Of a DNA stretch of 54,761 bases, positions 1 to 8,618 are shown piece by piece. Position 1 is the first letter of the stretch. The number at the start of each line of letters is the position of its first letter. The stretch comes from Rheinheimera sp. GTDB taxonomy: Bacteria; Pseudomonadota; Gammaproteobacteria; Enterobacterales; Alteromonadaceae. The stretch is taken from contig NZ_JAVBXS010000015.1 in the NCBI RefSeq assembly GCF_030824435.1, positions 1 to 54,761 of the forward strand, written 5' to 3'. The notes beneath the pieces were generated by a model. It saw only the letters and a list, made by a program, of their open reading frames with translations, made no database searches and was not told where the DNA came from. A program made the position numbers and the translations under genes.

Positions 1-123
1 CTGGGTTATGGCGACATTACACCTATAGGTGTGTCGCGGCTGGTGGCTGCGGTGGAAGCTTTTACCGGCAGTTTTACCATAGCGCTGTTTGTGGTGGTTT
101 TTGTCAAAAAGATGACAAGGTAA
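1..123 (+). CDS. Ion channel (potassium channel) C-terminal fragment
   Basis: Only the last 40 codons are in the window; the gene begins upstream. The first residues read LGYGDITPIG, which contains the GYGD potassium selectivity filter, and are followed by one hydrophobic helix (roughly residues 22-36 of the fragment) and a short basic tail ending KKMTR. This order, filter then last transmembrane helix, matches the two-TM pore family (Ion_trans_2). No cytoplasmic regulatory domain follows the pore, so the protein ends right after the inner helix. The filter is seen directly; whether the full protein has further N-terminal helices cannot be told. Confidence 0.8.
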   Translation: MGYGDITPIGVSRLVAAVEAFTGSFTIALFVVVFVKKMTR

Positions 124-335
124 GGGGGGCGGTTAACGTAACCATTTGTTTTAAAACTGTTTCACCGCCAAATTCACGCCTGTATTGCCTGTGGCTCAGA
201 GCTTTGCTCTGCAGATGTTTAGTACAATAAATAATCAAATGAGTTACATAAATTCACATTTATGTTTCACTTTGACATTTTTTTGCTAGAGTAGCGCCCG
301 CACTGACGCATCCACCTCTTTCAGGGACGTATCCC

Positions 336-1028
336 ATGTTAAAATTTACTGTTTTATCGCTGGCGCTGCTGGCTTCTGCTGCCGCTGTAGCACAGGACAC
401 TGCTGCATTATCTGCTTTTTCTGTTCAGGCCGATTTAGGTTATGCCCGCCATAAAGTCGGCAGCGAAAGTGACAACGAATCTGGCAGCGATGTTGCGCCT
501 GCCCTTGCTTTAACTTATCAGCTCGACCAGAACTGGTCGGCCCGCCTGCAATACACAGATCTGGGTGAATTTACCGTATTAAGCGGTAAGAACAGAGGTT
601 ACGAATCAGGTGTCTGGTTTAATTTTGATCGTGATTTAAACAGTTCAGCCAATTGGCTGGGTTTAACAGCGCAATACCAAAGTGAACAGCTGGTGGGCCA
701 CTGGTCTTTTGGTGTGCGTTTAGGCGCATCTTTCTGGAAACAAGAATTTACCTTAAACGACACTATTACCGCTGTATCAAACCCGCAGGTAAACCATCTG
801 GTTGGTCAGAGTTTTAGCGAAACAGGCAGCGACAGCGGTGTAGGTTTATTGGCTGGTGTTTTTACGCAATACCATTTTACCGAACAACTGGCATTAACTT
901 TTGATTTGGATTTGGCGCCCTTTAGCAGCAAAGCCGCTGAAGATATTTCGATTTTCCAGGGCATTGATGACATCAAAGCTGACTACCATGTCAGTCGCCT
1001 GGCTGTTGGTATGCAATACAGCTTCTAA
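336..1028 (+). CDS. Outer-membrane beta-barrel protein
   Basis: A 230-residue protein with a clear Sec signal peptide (MLKFTVLSLALLASAAAVAQ, cleavage near residue 19). The mature part alternates polar and aromatic residues in short strands and ends in YSF, the aromatic C-terminal signature of outer-membrane barrels recognised by the Bam machinery. The length suits an eight-stranded OmpA/OmpW-like barrel. No catalytic motif is visible, so a porin-like or structural role is all that can be inferred. It stands alone, followed by a strong terminator. Confidence 0.75.
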   Translation: MLKFTVLSLALLASAAAVAQDTAALSAFSVQADLGYARHKVGSESDNESGSDVAPALALTYQLDQNWSARLQYTDLGEFTVLSGKNRGYESGVWFNFDRDLNSSANWLGLTAQYQSEQLVGHWSFGVRLGASFWKQEFTLNDTITAVSNPQVNHLVGQSFSETGSDSGVGLLAGVFTQYHFTEQLALTFDLDLAPFSSKAAEDISIFQGIDDIKADYHVSRLAVGMQYSF

Positions 1029-1050
1029 GCCGCGTTTTAACGCTGTAACC

Positions 1051-1086
1051 AAAGCCCGGTGAGTGATACGAACCGGGCTTTTTGTT
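1051..1086 (+). terminator. Rho-independent terminator after the barrel gene
   Basis: A stem AAGCCCGGT / ACCGGGCTT (1052-1060 with 1072-1080) and an 11-base loop is followed by a T-rich run. It starts 23 bases after the stop codon of the upstream gene. Confidence 0.85.
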
Positions 1087-1285
1087 TTTTTCTGGAGCAA
1101 AGTACTCATGATATGCCTGCGGCATGGAGCGAAACCCGGCATAACGCCAGCAGCTGCAAGCTGGAAATCAAGCACCGCAACAACAAAGCGCCCATATCCC
1201 GACCGGATAAAACCAACCCGCTGTTGAATTATACCCCCAAGCCCCCCATCTCCACCCTTGCCCTTAAGCCGATTAGGAAATCACC

Positions 1286-1798
1286 ATGCTTTATGATTTG
1301 ACCGTAGTGCAATTTAGCAAAATGCTGAACAACCTCGATGCCATTCTGGATAAAGCAGAACAGGCGGCCAGTGCGAAGAAGTATGATGTGGCTGTGTTAT
1401 TAAACGCCCGTTTAGCGCCGGACCAGTTTAATTTTATCCGTCAGGTACAAATTGCCTGTGACACCGCCAAGCTGGGTGTTGCCCGTTTAGCCGGCGTTGC
1501 CGACAGCGCGCCTAAACATGCCGATACTGAAAGCACTTTGCCTGAGCTAAAAACCCGTATTGCTGAAACTCTGGCTTATTTAAAAACTTTTACGCCGGCC
1601 GATTTTGCCGAAGCGGCTGAGCGTCACATCAGCCAGCCACGTTGGGAAGGTAAATATCTGACAGGTTTTGAATTTGCCGTACAACACGCCATGCCAAATA
1701 TTTATTTCCATATCAGCACCGCTTACGCCATTTTGCGTCACAACGGTGTGGATGTGGGTAAAAAAGACTATCTGGGCGCTATGCCTTATAAAAGCTAA
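1286..1798 (+). CDS. DUF1993 family protein
   Basis: A 170-residue soluble protein with no signal peptide. It begins MLYDLTVVQFSKMLNNLDAI and carries the conserved pattern of the DUF1993 family: an N-terminal helical segment, an FIRQVQIACDTAK stretch around residues 48-60, and a C-terminal TGFEFAVQHAMPNIYFHIS segment before AYAILRHNGVDVGKKDYLG. The family is widespread in proteobacteria and fungi and looks like a DinB-type four-helix bundle; its function is not known. The gene is monocistronic, with a terminator right after it. Confidence 0.8.
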   Translation: MLYDLTVVQFSKMLNNLDAILDKAEQAASAKKYDVAVLLNARLAPDQFNFIRQVQIACDTAKLGVARLAGVADSAPKHADTESTLPELKTRIAETLAYLKTFTPADFAEAAERHISQPRWEGKYLTGFEFAVQHAMPNIYFHISTAYAILRHNGVDVGKKDYLGAMPYKS

Positions 1799-1820
1799 CC
1801 ATGCTTAATCAAAATTAACA

Positions 1821-1846
1821 AAAGGGGTCAGCAGACCCCTTTTTTG
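1821..1846 (+). terminator. Rho-independent terminator
   Basis: A stem AAGGGGTC / GACCCCTT with a short GCA-type loop, followed by six T's. It starts about 25 bases after the DUF1993 stop codon. Confidence 0.85.
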
Positions 1847-2011
1847 ATGCCGTTTGCAGGCTGCTGTAACCTGTTGTATTGATCTTGTGCTGATATTTTG
1901 TGTTTTTTGCTGCTGTAGCCGGTTTTTGCAAGCGGTTTTATGTTGGCTATTCAAACAGGCGCTTTGCCGCTAGATTAAATAAAGGCACAACAACAGCAGG
2001 ACAAAAGCACG

Positions 2012-2599
2012 ATGAATAACTGGTCAGCCCCGGCGCAACAGGCGCTGGTTACTGTTCCCGACTGGGTGCAAAGCCTGGTGAACTGGCAACAACCCTACCC
2101 CGACGACACAGCCAAAATGACACTGGCCATAGAGCTGTCGCGGCAAAATGTGTTAAAAAAAACCGGCGGCCCTTTTGGCAGCGCCATTTTTGACCGCGCC
2201 AGCAACCAGCTGCTGGCTGTTGGCGTGAACCGCGTGTTACCACTACATAATTCCACCTTACATGGTGAAACTGTTGCCATTATGCTGGCAGAACAACGGC
2301 TTGCTGCTTTTACGCTGGCGTCAGACACTGGCCGCGAGTTGTTTACCTCTTGTGAACCATGTGCCATGTGTCTGGGCGCCGTGCTCTGGAGTGGTGTAAA
2401 CCGGTTGGTGTGTGCAGGTACTGCCGCAGACGCCCGCGCTATAGGTTTTGATGAAGGGCCGGTGTTTAACCAGTCTTATCAATATTTACAAAATGCCGGT
2501 ATTGAAGTGGTGCGGGGTTTTATGCAAAACCAGGCCAAAGCAGTGCTGGATTTTTATGCCAGTTCAGGCGGTACTATTTATAACGGCCGCAACGGCTGA
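2012..2599 (+). CDS. Nucleoside/guanine deaminase-like zinc enzyme
   Basis: A 195-residue member of the cytidine deaminase superfamily, CMP/dCMP and guanine deaminase branch. The zinc site is visible: LHGETVA (His ligand and catalytic Glu near residues 85-87) and SCEPCAMCLGAVLWSGV (two Cys ligands near residues 115-118). GGPFGSAIFD before the site is typical of guanine deaminase and TadA-like enzymes that hydrolytically deaminate a purine base or nucleoside. The exact substrate cannot be fixed; the length and the FDEG segment favour a guanine deaminase-type enzyme over TadA. It is monocistronic. Confidence 0.8.
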   Translation: MNNWSAPAQQALVTVPDWVQSLVNWQQPYPDDTAKMTLAIELSRQNVLKKTGGPFGSAIFDRASNQLLAVGVNRVLPLHNSTLHGETVAIMLAEQRLAAFTLASDTGRELFTSCEPCAMCLGAVLWSGVNRLVCAGTAADARAIGFDEGPVFNQSYQYLQNAGIEVVRGFMQNQAKAVLDFYASSGGTIYNGRNG

Positions 2600-2722
2600 A
2601 AGTGAATATGTTGTTGCAGTTTTGGGTTTTGTTCACCCTGCTTTTGTTTTATCATGCGCGCCGTCTGGCAAGGGATGCACTCTGCCAGCGTTTTTGTTGA
2701 TGAGCAAAGGAAAGAACACATC

Positions 2723-3136
2723 ATGAAATTTAAATTCGCTTTAGTAACAACTCTGGTATTGGCTTCTGCTGCGGTTCAGGCTGACTGGTTAAAAGCAGCC
2801 ACAGACTCGGTCAAAAGCAGTGTAACTGACTCGGTCAAACAAAGTGCCGATGGTGCCAAAGATGCCGCTTATGACAGCGCAGTGCAGTCTGCTTTAGGTT
2901 TAACTCAGGGCAAAACCAACAGTGCTTATGTGCTGGAAAAACTGGGTGAACCAGTGACAAAAAGCAAAGTAAACGAAAAAGATGTCTGGAGTTACGACCT
3001 GTCGAAACTGCAACAAACTTACCCGGCCTTACCAGCTTTGTTAGCTCAGTACCCACAAGCGCCAAAAGCTATTGATCTGACTTTTGACAAAGATGTGGTC
3101 AGCAACATCAACATGATTAAAGCTGAAACAAAATAA
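2723..3136 (+). CDS. Small secreted/periplasmic protein, unknown function
   Basis: A 137-residue protein starting at the ATG at 2723, which has an AAAGGAAAG Shine-Dalgarno stretch about 10 bases upstream; an upstream in-frame start would place non-signal sequence before the leader. Residues 1-20 (MKFKFALVTTLVLASAAVQA) are a signal peptide. The next 35 residues are a low-complexity amphipathic helix rich in D, S, K and V (repeats of TDSVKSS type). The C-terminal half contains a segment resembling the SmpA/BamE-like fold (LEKLGEP...KDVWSYDLS). No enzyme motif is seen. Confidence 0.7.
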   Translation: MKFKFALVTTLVLASAAVQADWLKAATDSVKSSVTDSVKQSADGAKDAAYDSAVQSALGLTQGKTNSAYVLEKLGEPVTKSKVNEKDVWSYDLSKLQQTYPALPALLAQYPQAPKAIDLTFDKDVVSNINMIKAETK

Positions 3137-3178
3137 CAGCTGATCTCAGCAGATTATATTGATCTGCCATAGCTGAAC

Positions 3179-3206
3179 AGGCCGGGAAACCGGCCTTTGT
3201 TTTTCA
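3179..3206 (+). terminator. Rho-independent terminator
   Basis: A stem GGCCGG / CCGGCC with a GAAA loop, followed by TTTGTTTTT. It starts about 43 bases after the stop of the preceding gene. Confidence 0.8.
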
Positions 3207-3235
3207 CAATCCGGCAATCGCCAGAGGCTCATGCG

Positions 3236-3403
3236 TTCATTCGGCAAGACGCAAAATTGTTTGCGTCTTGAGATCCCGAATTCACCCCTGCGGGACCAGA
3301 TGAAGCTGTCCACAAAACGGCAGGATAGCCGTTTTGCACGGCAGAGCTGCCGAAGGCGAGCTACATGGATGTGGCGAGTGTAAAACGCTCCTGGCGTTTT
3401 TTT
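3236..3403. repeat. Palindrome-rich intergenic element (four hairpins)
   Basis: A gene-free stretch packed with four separate inverted repeats: AAGACGCAAA / TTTGCGTCTT at 3246-3269, CAAAACGGC / GCCGTTTTG at 3313-3336, CGGCAG / CTGCCG at 3339-3352, and AAAACGC / GCGTTTT plus a T run at 3382-3403. The arrangement resembles the interspersed REP/BIME-like or MITE-like elements of Alteromonadales genomes. Only one copy is visible here, so repeat status is an inference; the last hairpin could also act as a terminator. Confidence 0.5.
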
Positions 3404-3439
3404 AGGGGTTCAAGTAGCTGAAAAATAGGGGGTTTTGCA

Positions 3440-3988
3440 TTGCAGCAAACAGGTTTTGGCGATAACAAAGCGCAATTTTGTGTGTATCTGGCAAACAAAC
3501 CAGCTATGCCTGAGTATCAGCAACTGGACTCTGTAATGGCGTTAGCGCCAGGTGATATCGACCGGATTTACCGCCATTGTGGCAATGGTTGGCGCAAAAT
3601 TTTTAATGTTTATGCCAAGCTGTTGTTTGCGCTGGATAAACACCAGTTTTCTTATGCACAACATGCCAGCAGCTGGCAAGAGTTCCGCGACAACCTACTG
3701 CTGCAAAAACACAGCAATACCGCTTTGTTATTTAGCCCGCCGTTGTTTGATTTGGCCTTGCAACAGCACAATACCATTCACATTATTGCTGGCCGTACTT
3801 ATGCCAAACAGTTATTGGCCGAAGGCCTGCAAGCAGAGCTGCAGTGGCTGAATGAAGAATTTGCCATAGACCCCAACCGCAAACTGCTGGTCACGCCCTT
3901 TTTTGATTATCGCCAGCTGAATAACGAAAAAATCGGTTATACAGCTGCGCTGTTGTTGTTATTAAAACAAGGCAAAACATTTGCTTAA
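3440..3988 (+). CDS. Conserved hypothetical protein (DUF6942-like?)
   Basis: A 182-residue soluble protein starting at a TTG codon; the next in-frame ATG (MPEYQQL) lies 22 residues further in, so the N-terminus is uncertain. It has no signal peptide or membrane segment. Distinctive segments are YRHCGNGWRKIFNVYAKLL, LLFSPPLFDLAL, HIIAGRTYAKQLL, and a C-terminal DPNRKLLVTPFFDYRQLNN. These look like a conserved gammaproteobacterial family of unknown function; I recall something like DUF6942 but cannot confirm it. Upstream it is separated from its neighbour by the hairpin-rich element. Confidence 0.6.
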   Translation: MQQTGFGDNKAQFCVYLANKPAMPEYQQLDSVMALAPGDIDRIYRHCGNGWRKIFNVYAKLLFALDKHQFSYAQHASSWQEFRDNLLLQKHSNTALLFSPPLFDLALQQHNTIHIIAGRTYAKQLLAEGLQAELQWLNEEFAIDPNRKLLVTPFFDYRQLNNEKIGYTAALLLLLKQGKTFA

Positions 3989-4097
3989 AACCTAAACCAA
4001 CGTCGTTTTAAACCACAGGCAAACACAAAAACCAGCAAAAAAGACAACAGCTGCCAGACCCGAAGGTGCAGCAGCCGCCCTATACCCAATGTTGGGC

Positions 4098-7000
4098 CTA
4101 TTCCGGTTTTAATAACAGCCCGTTGTCAGCTTCCAGCAGTAGTTGTTGAATCACACCATGTTTATCGGCCGGGCTTAACGCCAATAAAATACGGACAAAA
4201 TCCATAGCGCTGGCAGGTTTGGCCGGATAACGGTGTTGTTGCCATAACTGCTGTAACGCCTGAGTGATCAGCGCATCTCCAAGTTCAGCGCGCAATAACG
4301 CAAACATCAAAGTGGCGCGTGAATATTGGTCATAACTTTCATCAGCATCAATCAGGCTTTTTTGTTCGGCCCTGCTGCCCGCCATAGCCCTTTGGTAACG
4401 TTGTTGCTCAAAATCGACCAGCGCCAACATGGCTTGCTGGCCAAAATGTTGTTCTATCAACACCAGTTCGGCATATTTGGCCAAAGACTCTACCAAAAAA
4501 GCACCATCACCAGGCACACCATTGCCAATACCATGACCAAACCATTGATGTGCCATTTCATGCACGGCGCGCCGGTATACCTGACTAAAACCGGCATCAG
4601 GCGCGGCAAAAGCACGCAGGCCAACCCTATGATTAATCAGCACTAACTGTGGCAAGGCGTAACCCGTTGGGCCTATATCCGGCATCATCACCAGTCGTAA
4701 TGCATCACCCGGGTAAGGACCAATCTTGGTATGAAACCAATACAAGGTTTGGCTGAGTGCCTGCATGGTTAAATCTGTGTTTTTGTTAAAATAAGGACTG
4801 TAAATTTCCAGGCTGACACCTTGTTGTTGCTGCTGTTTCGCTTGCCAGGGCACAGCAACAACAGCGGGTAAATTCCGAATGGCATCCGTGGTTTGGTATT
4901 GGAAATACTGCAGGTTATGCTCCCGCCATTGCCGTATTAACTTACCTGCTGCCACAGCTTGATAACCATCCGGCACTGAAACCACAGTTTCCAGCTGCGC
5001 CCAGTCGTAACGGGCGTTGGCCGGTGTGGCTGTTGCCGCCAGCACTGATGGTTGAGTTTCTGTGGCCGGCAAAGGTGTTAAGCCAAATTTGGCGCGGCTT
5101 TTATCGTCTTTCAGCCGCAGCTCTGGCATAAAACCCGGTTGTGGCAATACATGTAATAAACGCAGATAACTAAATTCCGGCCTAAGTACCTGATGTATAG
5201 GCGCTGGTGCTATTGCCTGTTGGCTTAGCTTCAATTGCAGCTGAAGTTCTGTGCTCTTGCCAGGTGCCAGTGCTTGTTTAAACCGGTAAACAGGCTGGTT
5301 GTAGCCCGCAGGCTGTTGCACCAGTTGGGCACTCTCAAACCGGATTTGCTGCAGCGCCTGCCTGTCGGCCAGATGACCTGGCAAAGTCAATAACAAGTCG
5401 GTAATGGCTGTTGGGTGTGGGTTGTGCAGTGTTAGTTTCGCCTGAATATCGGCTTGTTGCTCCAGCGGACTTAACCTGATCTGCAGTTGTACTTTGCTGA
5501 CCACAGGTTGAGGTTGTTGTTGCCAGTGTTGATATTGTTGTTCATAAGCGGCGCGCTCCGCCTGACGTTGCGCTGTGGTTTCCAGTGCACCTGCTTGTGT
5601 TAATTGTTGATGGATATCTAAGCCCTGAGTCAGCCACAACAATGCCAATATTGCAGCCAATAACAGTGGAGCTGTATTCAGCTGTAGTTTTGGTGCACTA
5701 AAGCCCGTGCCTCTATGGTAAAACTGCAATGCCAAAAACCAGAAACTAAGTGCCAATAAGGTCCAAAACAACCAATAAGGCCAAAAACCGCCCTGCTTTA
5801 TCTCGCCGCCAAAGCCACCAGCACCAACAGAAGCCTGATAAGCCCAAAGTGCATCCGGCATTTGCAGTTGCGTTTGGCCTATCTGCCAGAGCGGATGTGA
5901 TAATTCCAGCAGTTGTGGCAGTGGTGACAACGCCAATAACAACAGTACAAACACCAGCACATTTGCCCGCACCGGCGATTTTAACAAAGCATGACATGCC
6001 AGTAATAACATGCCCCACATCAACAGTGGCAACAGCACAAACAGACCTTGTTGTTGGTATTCCGCAGCCTCAATTGGGATCTGCAGTAGCATTTGTGCGA
6101 AAGCCACCCCACTAAAACTCAGCAGCACCAACAATAAAGTCAGTAGCCACAATACCACCAGCTGACTACCCAGTTGCACCCAACCGGACACTGGTGAGGT
6201 GGCAATCAGGCTGTCACAACGCAACTGCCGGTTGAGCCAGCTGAGCTGACTGGCCCAAAGCGCCAGCAGTAAAAGGCCAAATCTTGGCAGCAGATCCCAG
6301 TTGATTCTGTTGAGGGCATCGCGGCTGTCCGGCTGCAGTTGGCTTTGTGGTTCGGCATAACTTAAACCGGTAAATACTTCACTAAAAACCAGGCCACTCA
6401 GCACCAGCAGCGCCAATACAGTACTGCGCTGGCGTAACAACTGTGTCCATTGCAGCCTGATCAGGCTGATCAAACTGTGCAGATTGCATATCACAGGGGG
6501 AATTGGGGTGAAAGTGCCGGCACTGCGGCCTGACTGCGCCTGCAAATTTGCTGATGGTTCTGTTTTCAGAACGCTTGTTCTGGGCTTGTTGTGTTGTGTT
6601 GCGGATTGAAATTTACCGGATGAAACAACAGCCAAAGCGCGCCAAACCAACAAGATACTAAGGCTCACAATCAGCAGACGGTTTAGCAATACGGCTGCAC
6701 CAGGGCTGATGGATGCAGAGTTTTGCAATTGTGCCAGCCAGGGCGTCAGCGCATAAGGGTCCAGATAAAACATCAACTGTGACAACAGCGGTGATATATC
6801 GCCACTTTTGGCCATCACAGGCGAGCCGTTGGCGGCGGCAAGCAGCATATAACCGATAAAACAGCAGGCCGTCAGCAGATATAACAGTGCAATTTGTGTG
6901 GTGTGGCGGCTACACCACAGCTGCAACGCCACCAACAGCAATAAAGCCGGCACTTGTTGTAGCAAAAACAGCAAGATAGAAATGCCACACAAAGCACCCA

Positions 7001-7475
7001 GGCTAAAGTTGCTTTGTGCTGGCTGCATGCCGCCCCAGACAGCAGCTGCTGCCAATATTAACAGCAACAACTGGAAACCCAGCGTCAACAGCAATAAACC
7101 ACCAGCCCGGCTCAAACACCATTGCTTTTGGCTCAGTGGCGTGACGCCAGTCAGTTCGGCCATGCCATATTGCCTATCCCGTAAAAATGCCAAAGGTGCC
7201 AGCACACCGACAAATAGGGGTTGCAGCATCATCAGCAATTTAGTGTGGCTAATCAGCAACTCTTTATGAGGTTGAGCGCTTTGTGGCGGGTTGCCTATGG
7301 TCGCCAAAACCGCAAAAGCCAAAGCCAATAACAACACCAGCCAAAACAATGGTTGTACCCGATAAAACCGCCATTCATTGGCCAGCAGCGCCGGTAACTG
7401 CGGTTGATACAAGCTGTTGTTCTGTGAGGTTTTTGGGTGCAAACAATCAGCAGAAGCCAAAGGGTTTAACATCAA
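4098..7475 (-). CDS. ABC transporter permease fused to M1 family metallopeptidase
   Basis: A 1,125-residue fusion. Residues 1-650 hold two ABC-2-type membrane blocks, each of about six helices, split by a soluble loop; one more helix near 640-655 leads into an extracytoplasmic domain. That domain ends with the M1 aminopeptidase zinc site HEMAHQWFGHG (about residue 970) and the third ligand Glu in LVESLAKYAEL about 19 residues on. The family is known as ABC transporter permease/M1 aminopeptidase and pairs with a separate ATPase, here the overlapping upstream gene (ATGA). The GAMEN exopeptidase motif is not obvious; GYALPQLVLINHR occupies its place, so substrate choice may differ. The substrate is unknown; a peptide exporter or processor is the natural guess. 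Confidence 0.85.
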   Translation of the reverse strand: MMLNPLASADCLHPKTSQNNSLYQPQLPALLANEWRFYRVQPLFWLVLLLALAFAVLATIGNPPQSAQPHKELLISHTKLLMMLQPLFVGVLAPLAFLRDRQYGMAELTGVTPLSQKQWCLSRAGGLLLLTLGFQLLLLILAAAAVWGGMQPAQSNFSLGALCGISILLFLLQQVPALLLLVALQLWCSRHTTQIALLYLLTACCFIGYMLLAAANGSPVMAKSGDISPLLSQLMFYLDPYALTPWLAQLQNSASISPGAAVLLNRLLIVSLSILLVWRALAVVSSGKFQSATQHNKPRTSVLKTEPSANLQAQSGRSAGTFTPIPPVICNLHSLISLIRLQWTQLLRQRSTVLALLVLSGLVFSEVFTGLSYAEPQSQLQPDSRDALNRINWDLLPRFGLLLLALWASQLSWLNRQLRCDSLIATSPVSGWVQLGSQLVVLWLLTLLLVLLSFSGVAFAQMLLQIPIEAAEYQQQGLFVLLPLLMWGMLLLACHALLKSPVRANVLVFVLLLLALSPLPQLLELSHPLWQIGQTQLQMPDALWAYQASVGAGGFGGEIKQGGFWPYWLFWTLLALSFWFLALQFYHRGTGFSAPKLQLNTAPLLLAAILALLWLTQGLDIHQQLTQAGALETTAQRQAERAAYEQQYQHWQQQPQPVVSKVQLQIRLSPLEQQADIQAKLTLHNPHPTAITDLLLTLPGHLADRQALQQIRFESAQLVQQPAGYNQPVYRFKQALAPGKSTELQLQLKLSQQAIAPAPIHQVLRPEFSYLRLLHVLPQPGFMPELRLKDDKSRAKFGLTPLPATETQPSVLAATATPANARYDWAQLETVVSVPDGYQAVAAGKLIRQWREHNLQYFQYQTTDAIRNLPAVVAVPWQAKQQQQQGVSLEIYSPYFNKNTDLTMQALSQTLYWFHTKIGPYPGDALRLVMMPDIGPTGYALPQLVLINHRVGLRAFAAPDAGFSQVYRRAVHEMAHQWFGHGIGNGVPGDGAFLVESLAKYAELVLIEQHFGQQAMLALVDFEQQRYQRAMAGSRAEQKSLIDADESYDQYSRATLMFALLRAELGDALITQALQQLWQQHRYPAKPASAMDFVRILLALSPADKHGVIQQLLLEADNGLLLKPE

Positions 7476-8386
7476 AGCTGCTCCTGTTTGGCTTTAGGAT
7501 CAGTAAGTTGCGCTTCAGCAGCTGCCAGGGTTAAAAAATAACAATCCTGCAAGGACGCCGTTGCCGTGCTAAAACCGTCGCCGGGGCAAACTTCGGCATA
7601 CAGTCGTTGTTGTGGCACACCCCGTAAATAACTTTGTTGCAACAGCTGAGCTTTTAGTGGCAAGGCATCGGCAGGCAAGGCGGGAAGTTCACCCTGATAT
7701 AACCAGATTTTACCTTGTAGCGGTGTTATTAAAGCTTCGGTATCACCCTGCAACACCATTTGCCCCTGCTGCATAATGGCGACCTGAGCACACAGCTGTT
7801 CTATATCGTCGACAATATGGCTCGACAGCAGCACCAGCCGGTCGCGGCTGATTTGTGCCAATAAATTATGCAGTTGTTGTCGCTCCAGCGGATCAAGACC
7901 TGCGCTGGGTTCATCGAGGATCAATAACTTTGGGTCGCCAAGCAGTGCCTGCGCTATACCAAAACGCTGGCGCATGCCGCCGGAAAAATGCGCCGCCGCT
8001 TTATGGGCCACTTTGGTTAAGTTGGTGAGGGTGAGCAACTCTGTGATTTGCTGTTGCCTGCTGGTTTTATCTGTCAGTCCTTTCAACACTGCAATATGCT
8101 CCAGCAAAGCAAAGCAGGACAGATGCGGATAAACGCCAAACTCCTGCGGCAAATAACCCAATTGGCAGCGTAACTGTTGTGGTTCTTTTAATATATCCAG
8201 ACCATTAAAATGGATTTGGCCACTGTCAGGCTGCTGTAAAGTGGCAATAGTGCGTAACAAACTGGATTTACCGGCGCCATTTGGGCCCAATAAACCAAAA
8301 ATGCCATGGCTGGCGTTGAGGTTTAAGCCCCGCAGTGCCATGGTGCCGTCCGGATAAGTTTTATTTAGTTGTTGGATATGCAGCAT
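7472..8386 (-). CDS. ABC transporter ATP-binding protein
   Basis: A 304-residue nucleotide-binding subunit. Walker A GPNGAGKSS is at 34-42, the Q-loop near 81 (LPQEFG), signature FSGGMRQR at 134-141, Walker B LLILDEP at 154-160 and the switch His in LLSSHIVDD near 193. It is a typical ABC-2 (CcmA-like) ATPase with a C-terminal extension of about 90 residues. It overlaps the permease-peptidase gene by four bases and surely forms the exporter with it. The pair is divergent from a LytS/LytTR two-component system, which probably regulates it. Confidence 0.92.
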   Translation of the reverse strand: MLHIQQLNKTYPDGTMALRGLNLNASHGIFGLLGPNGAGKSSLLRTIATLQQPDSGQIHFNGLDILKEPQQLRCQLGYLPQEFGVYPHLSCFALLEHIAVLKGLTDKTSRQQQITELLTLTNLTKVAHKAAAHFSGGMRQRFGIAQALLGDPKLLILDEPSAGLDPLERQQLHNLLAQISRDRLVLLSSHIVDDIEQLCAQVAIMQQGQMVLQGDTEALITPLQGKIWLYQGELPALPADALPLKAQLLQQSYLRGVPQQRLYAEVCPGDGFSTATASLQDCYFLTLAAAEAQLTDPKAKQEQL

Positions 8387-8618
8387 AAAAAGTGCCTTCT
8401 GGTGCTGTGCTGTGGGCTACAGGCTAAGGCGCCCTCTGTGAAGGGCTCAAGCAGGTAATGACCAAGAGCGCAGTTCAAATGACCAACAGCCAGATTGCAG
8501 CTGTAGGCGCAGCAACTGCGGTTTTATCAGGCCAAAAGCCGTTTTTGTCCGCTGACAGATGACAAGGCCTTCGAACGCAGGCAGCATAAGGGCATTGTTT
8601 TGCCTGAAAATTCCAACG

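Noticed and set aside
1059-1301. 80-codon open frame starting within the terminator
   Set aside because: It begins in the terminator stem of the barrel gene, has low-complexity sequence and overlaps the DUF1993 start.
2448-2726. 92-codon frame overlapping the deaminase
   Set aside because: It overlaps the real gene's zinc-site-bearing frame and ends in the signal-peptide gene; no motif.
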